6,552 nucleotides of DNA, taken from positions 1 to 6,552 of the forward strand of contig CAMFSB010000093.1 of the NCBI GenBank assembly GCA_945982465.1. The letters run 5' to 3'. The position numbers and the translations under genes were made by a program. The first letter of the stretch is position 1. Every line of letters starts with the position of its first letter. The stretch comes from an uncultured Faecalibacterium sp. (GTDB taxonomy: Bacteria; Bacillota; Clostridia; Oscillospirales; Ruminococcaceae). The notes under the pieces were generated by a model that saw nothing but the letters and a program-made list of their open reading frames with translations, was not told the DNA's origin and did not search any database. This document shows, piece by piece, positions 5,427 to 6,552 of the stretch.

Positions 5427-5455
5427 TTGACAAAACCCCTGCATCGCTGTACAAT
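5427..5455 (+). promoter_or_regulatory. Promoter of the MATE transporter gene
   Basis: A consensus -35 TTGACA (5427-5432) and -10 TACAAT (5450-5455) are separated by exactly 17 bases. The start would be near 5462, about 52 bases before the MATE ATG. It is back-to-back with the mraY-like promoter; the two -35 boxes are separated by 27 bases (5400-5426). Confidence 0.7.
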
Positions 5456-5500
5456 AAAAAGACAGTCTTTTCCGTTGATTGGCAGCAGCAGATCGTGTGC

Positions 5501-5507
5501 AAAGGAG
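5501..5507 (+). promoter_or_regulatory. Ribosome binding site of the MATE gene
   Basis: AAAGGAG ends 6 bases before ATG 5514, giving a clear start for the MATE reading frame. Confidence 0.8.
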
Positions 5508-5513
5508 AACCCT

Positions 5514-6552
5514 ATGGCCGTAACCATTACTGAATTGACCGCGCGCATGCGCCGCGGCGAACGGATCAACAGCCGCGACACGGCGTACATGGTTTTTGTG
5601 CTTTCGGTCCCCGCCATTCTGGAGCAGATGGTCGTTACCCTGATGGAATACATCGACGCTGCCATGGTGGGCCGGCTGGGCGCGCAGGCCACCGCCGCCA
5701 TCGGCGTTGTAAGCAGCACAACGTGGCTGTTCCACGGTATTATGGTGGGGCTGGCCACCGGCTTTGCGGTGCAGGTGGCCCAGTATCTCGGCGCGCAGCG
5801 GGAAGCCGAAGCCCGCGGCGTGTTCCGGCAGGCTATGGTGTTCAACCTGCTGGCCGGGGCGGTGATGGCTGTGGCCGGTGTGCTGCTCAGCGCGCCGCTG
5901 CCGGTGTGGCTGGGCGCCGAAGCCGCGATCCAGCCTGACGCCTGCTCGTATTTCCGCATCTGGGCGCTGGCAAGCCCGCTGAACTTTGGCCTGGCGATCT
6001 ATTCGGCGCTTTTGCGGTGCAGCGGCGACACCCGCACCCCCAGTTTGCTGAATGCGCTGATGTGCCCGCTGGATATCCTGTTCAACTTTTTCCTGATCAA
6101 CCCCACGCGCACCGTAATCGTATTCGGGCGCAGCGTTACGATCTGGGGCGCCGGGCTGGGCGTGACCGGCGCGGCCCTGGGCACGGCCGCCGCCACCGCG
6201 ATCGCCGCCTTTTTGATGCTGTACTGCGCCGCAGTGCGCGCTCCGGCGCTGGCTTTGCACCACGGCGGCAGCTGGCGCTTTACACAAGCATGTATGCGCA
6301 ACGTGCTGCGTGTGGGCTTGCCGAGGGTGGGCGAGCGCGTGGCGCGTTCCTCCGCGCAGATCATTCTGGTGCGGGTGGTAGCCAGCCTGGGCACGGTAAG
6401 CATTGCCGCCAACAGCCTGGCGGTAAACGCCGAGGCCATCTGTTACCTGTCCGGCTACGGCATCCAGGCGGCGGCCATCGCGCTGGTCGGCCAGGCGGTG
6501 GGCGCGGGCCGCAAGGACATTGCAAAGCAGTTCGCGTGGATCTGCACCGGGG
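5514..6552 (+). CDS. MATE family efflux transporter, N-terminal 346 residues
   Basis: The frame is open to the window edge, so the gene is cut at its 3' end; MATE proteins usually have about 450 residues, so roughly the last quarter is missing. MATE transporters export drugs, dyes or metabolites across the cytoplasmic membrane in exchange for Na+ or H+. After a short basic cytoplasmic N-terminus, family features appear: SVPAILEQMVVTLMEYIDAAMVG from residue 31 (Pro33, Glu37, Gln38, Asp48), SALLRCSGDTRTPSLLNAL (the usual LRxxGDTrtPm segment) and GAGLGVTGAALGTAAAT. The second half-repeat opens with GLPRVGERVARSSAQ and includes AANSLAVNAEA and GYGIQAAAIALVGQAVGAG. At least seven hydrophobic segments are visible. 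No frameshift or truncation is seen within the window. The substrate cannot be told from sequence, and no MarR or TetR regulator lies beside it. Confidence 0.92.
   Translation, partial: MAVTITELTARMRRGERINSRDTAYMVFVLSVPAILEQMVVTLMEYIDAAMVGRLGAQATAAIGVVSSTTWLFHGIMVGLATGFAVQVAQYLGAQREAEARGVFRQAMVFNLLAGAVMAVAGVLLSAPLPVWLGAEAAIQPDACSYFRIWALASPLNFGLAIYSALLRCSGDTRTPSLLNALMCPLDILFNFFLINPTRTVIVFGRSVTIWGAGLGVTGAALGTAAATAIAAFLMLYCAAVRAPALALHHGGSWRFTQACMRNVLRVGLPRVGERVARSSAQIILVRVVASLGTVSIAANSLAVNAEAICYLSGYGIQAAAIALVGQAVGAGRKDIAKQFAWICTG

Noticed and set aside
5310..6287. Long minus-strand open frame (325 codons) opposite the MATE gene
   Set aside because: It is antisense to a clear MATE coding sequence, is rich in Gln, His, Arg and Ala as expected for a GC-rich shadow frame, matches no family, and crosses both divergent promoters.

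Overview
The window is a GC-rich stretch of ordinary-looking chromosome, probably from a gut Clostridia bacterium near Faecalibacterium, Subdoligranulum or Gemmiger (Oscillospiraceae/Ruminococcaceae). That placement is inferred from the mix of families (DUF1836, DegV, an XPD-like helicase, a divergent MraY with a PLHDH motif), the strong GGAGG-type ribosome binding sites and the sigma-A-like promoters embedded in GC-rich DNA. No RNA gene, CRISPR array, insertion sequence or prophage gene was seen.

Layout from left to right. Bases 1-429 (+) are the C-terminal end of a DinG/XPD-type DNA helicase. A gene-free stretch (430-638) follows, with a weak terminator and a strong bidirectional terminator. 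A membrane acyltransferase-3 gene (639-1724, -) has its own promoter. A DUF1836 gene (1824-2363, -) encodes a MerR-like helix-turn-helix protein. It is divergent from a DegV-family lipid-binding protein gene (2540-3376, +), which is followed by a PHP-type histidinol-phosphatase-like gene (3473-4267, +) with its own near-consensus promoter. A second bidirectional terminator (4293-4330) separates that gene from a convergent MraY-like gene (4349-5299, -). The window ends inside a MATE-family efflux transporter gene (5514 onward, +), divergent from the mraY-like gene.

The genes do not form one pathway. Three touch the envelope or membrane (acyltransferase, MraY-like transferase, MATE exporter), one probably handles fatty acids (DegV), one is a PHP phosphoesterase and one a helicase. 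Most genes have their own promoter. The most distinctive element is the AT-rich divergent region between the DUF1836 gene and degV. There, two TTGACA -35 boxes lie as mirror images inside a perfect 14-bp inverted repeat, and a second pair of overlapping inverted repeats begins at the predicted degV transcription start. This suggests coordinated, operator-controlled expression, with the DUF1836 protein as the obvious candidate regulator. I did not find convincing evidence of a wholly new biological system; this regulatory unit and the divergent MraY are the best leads.
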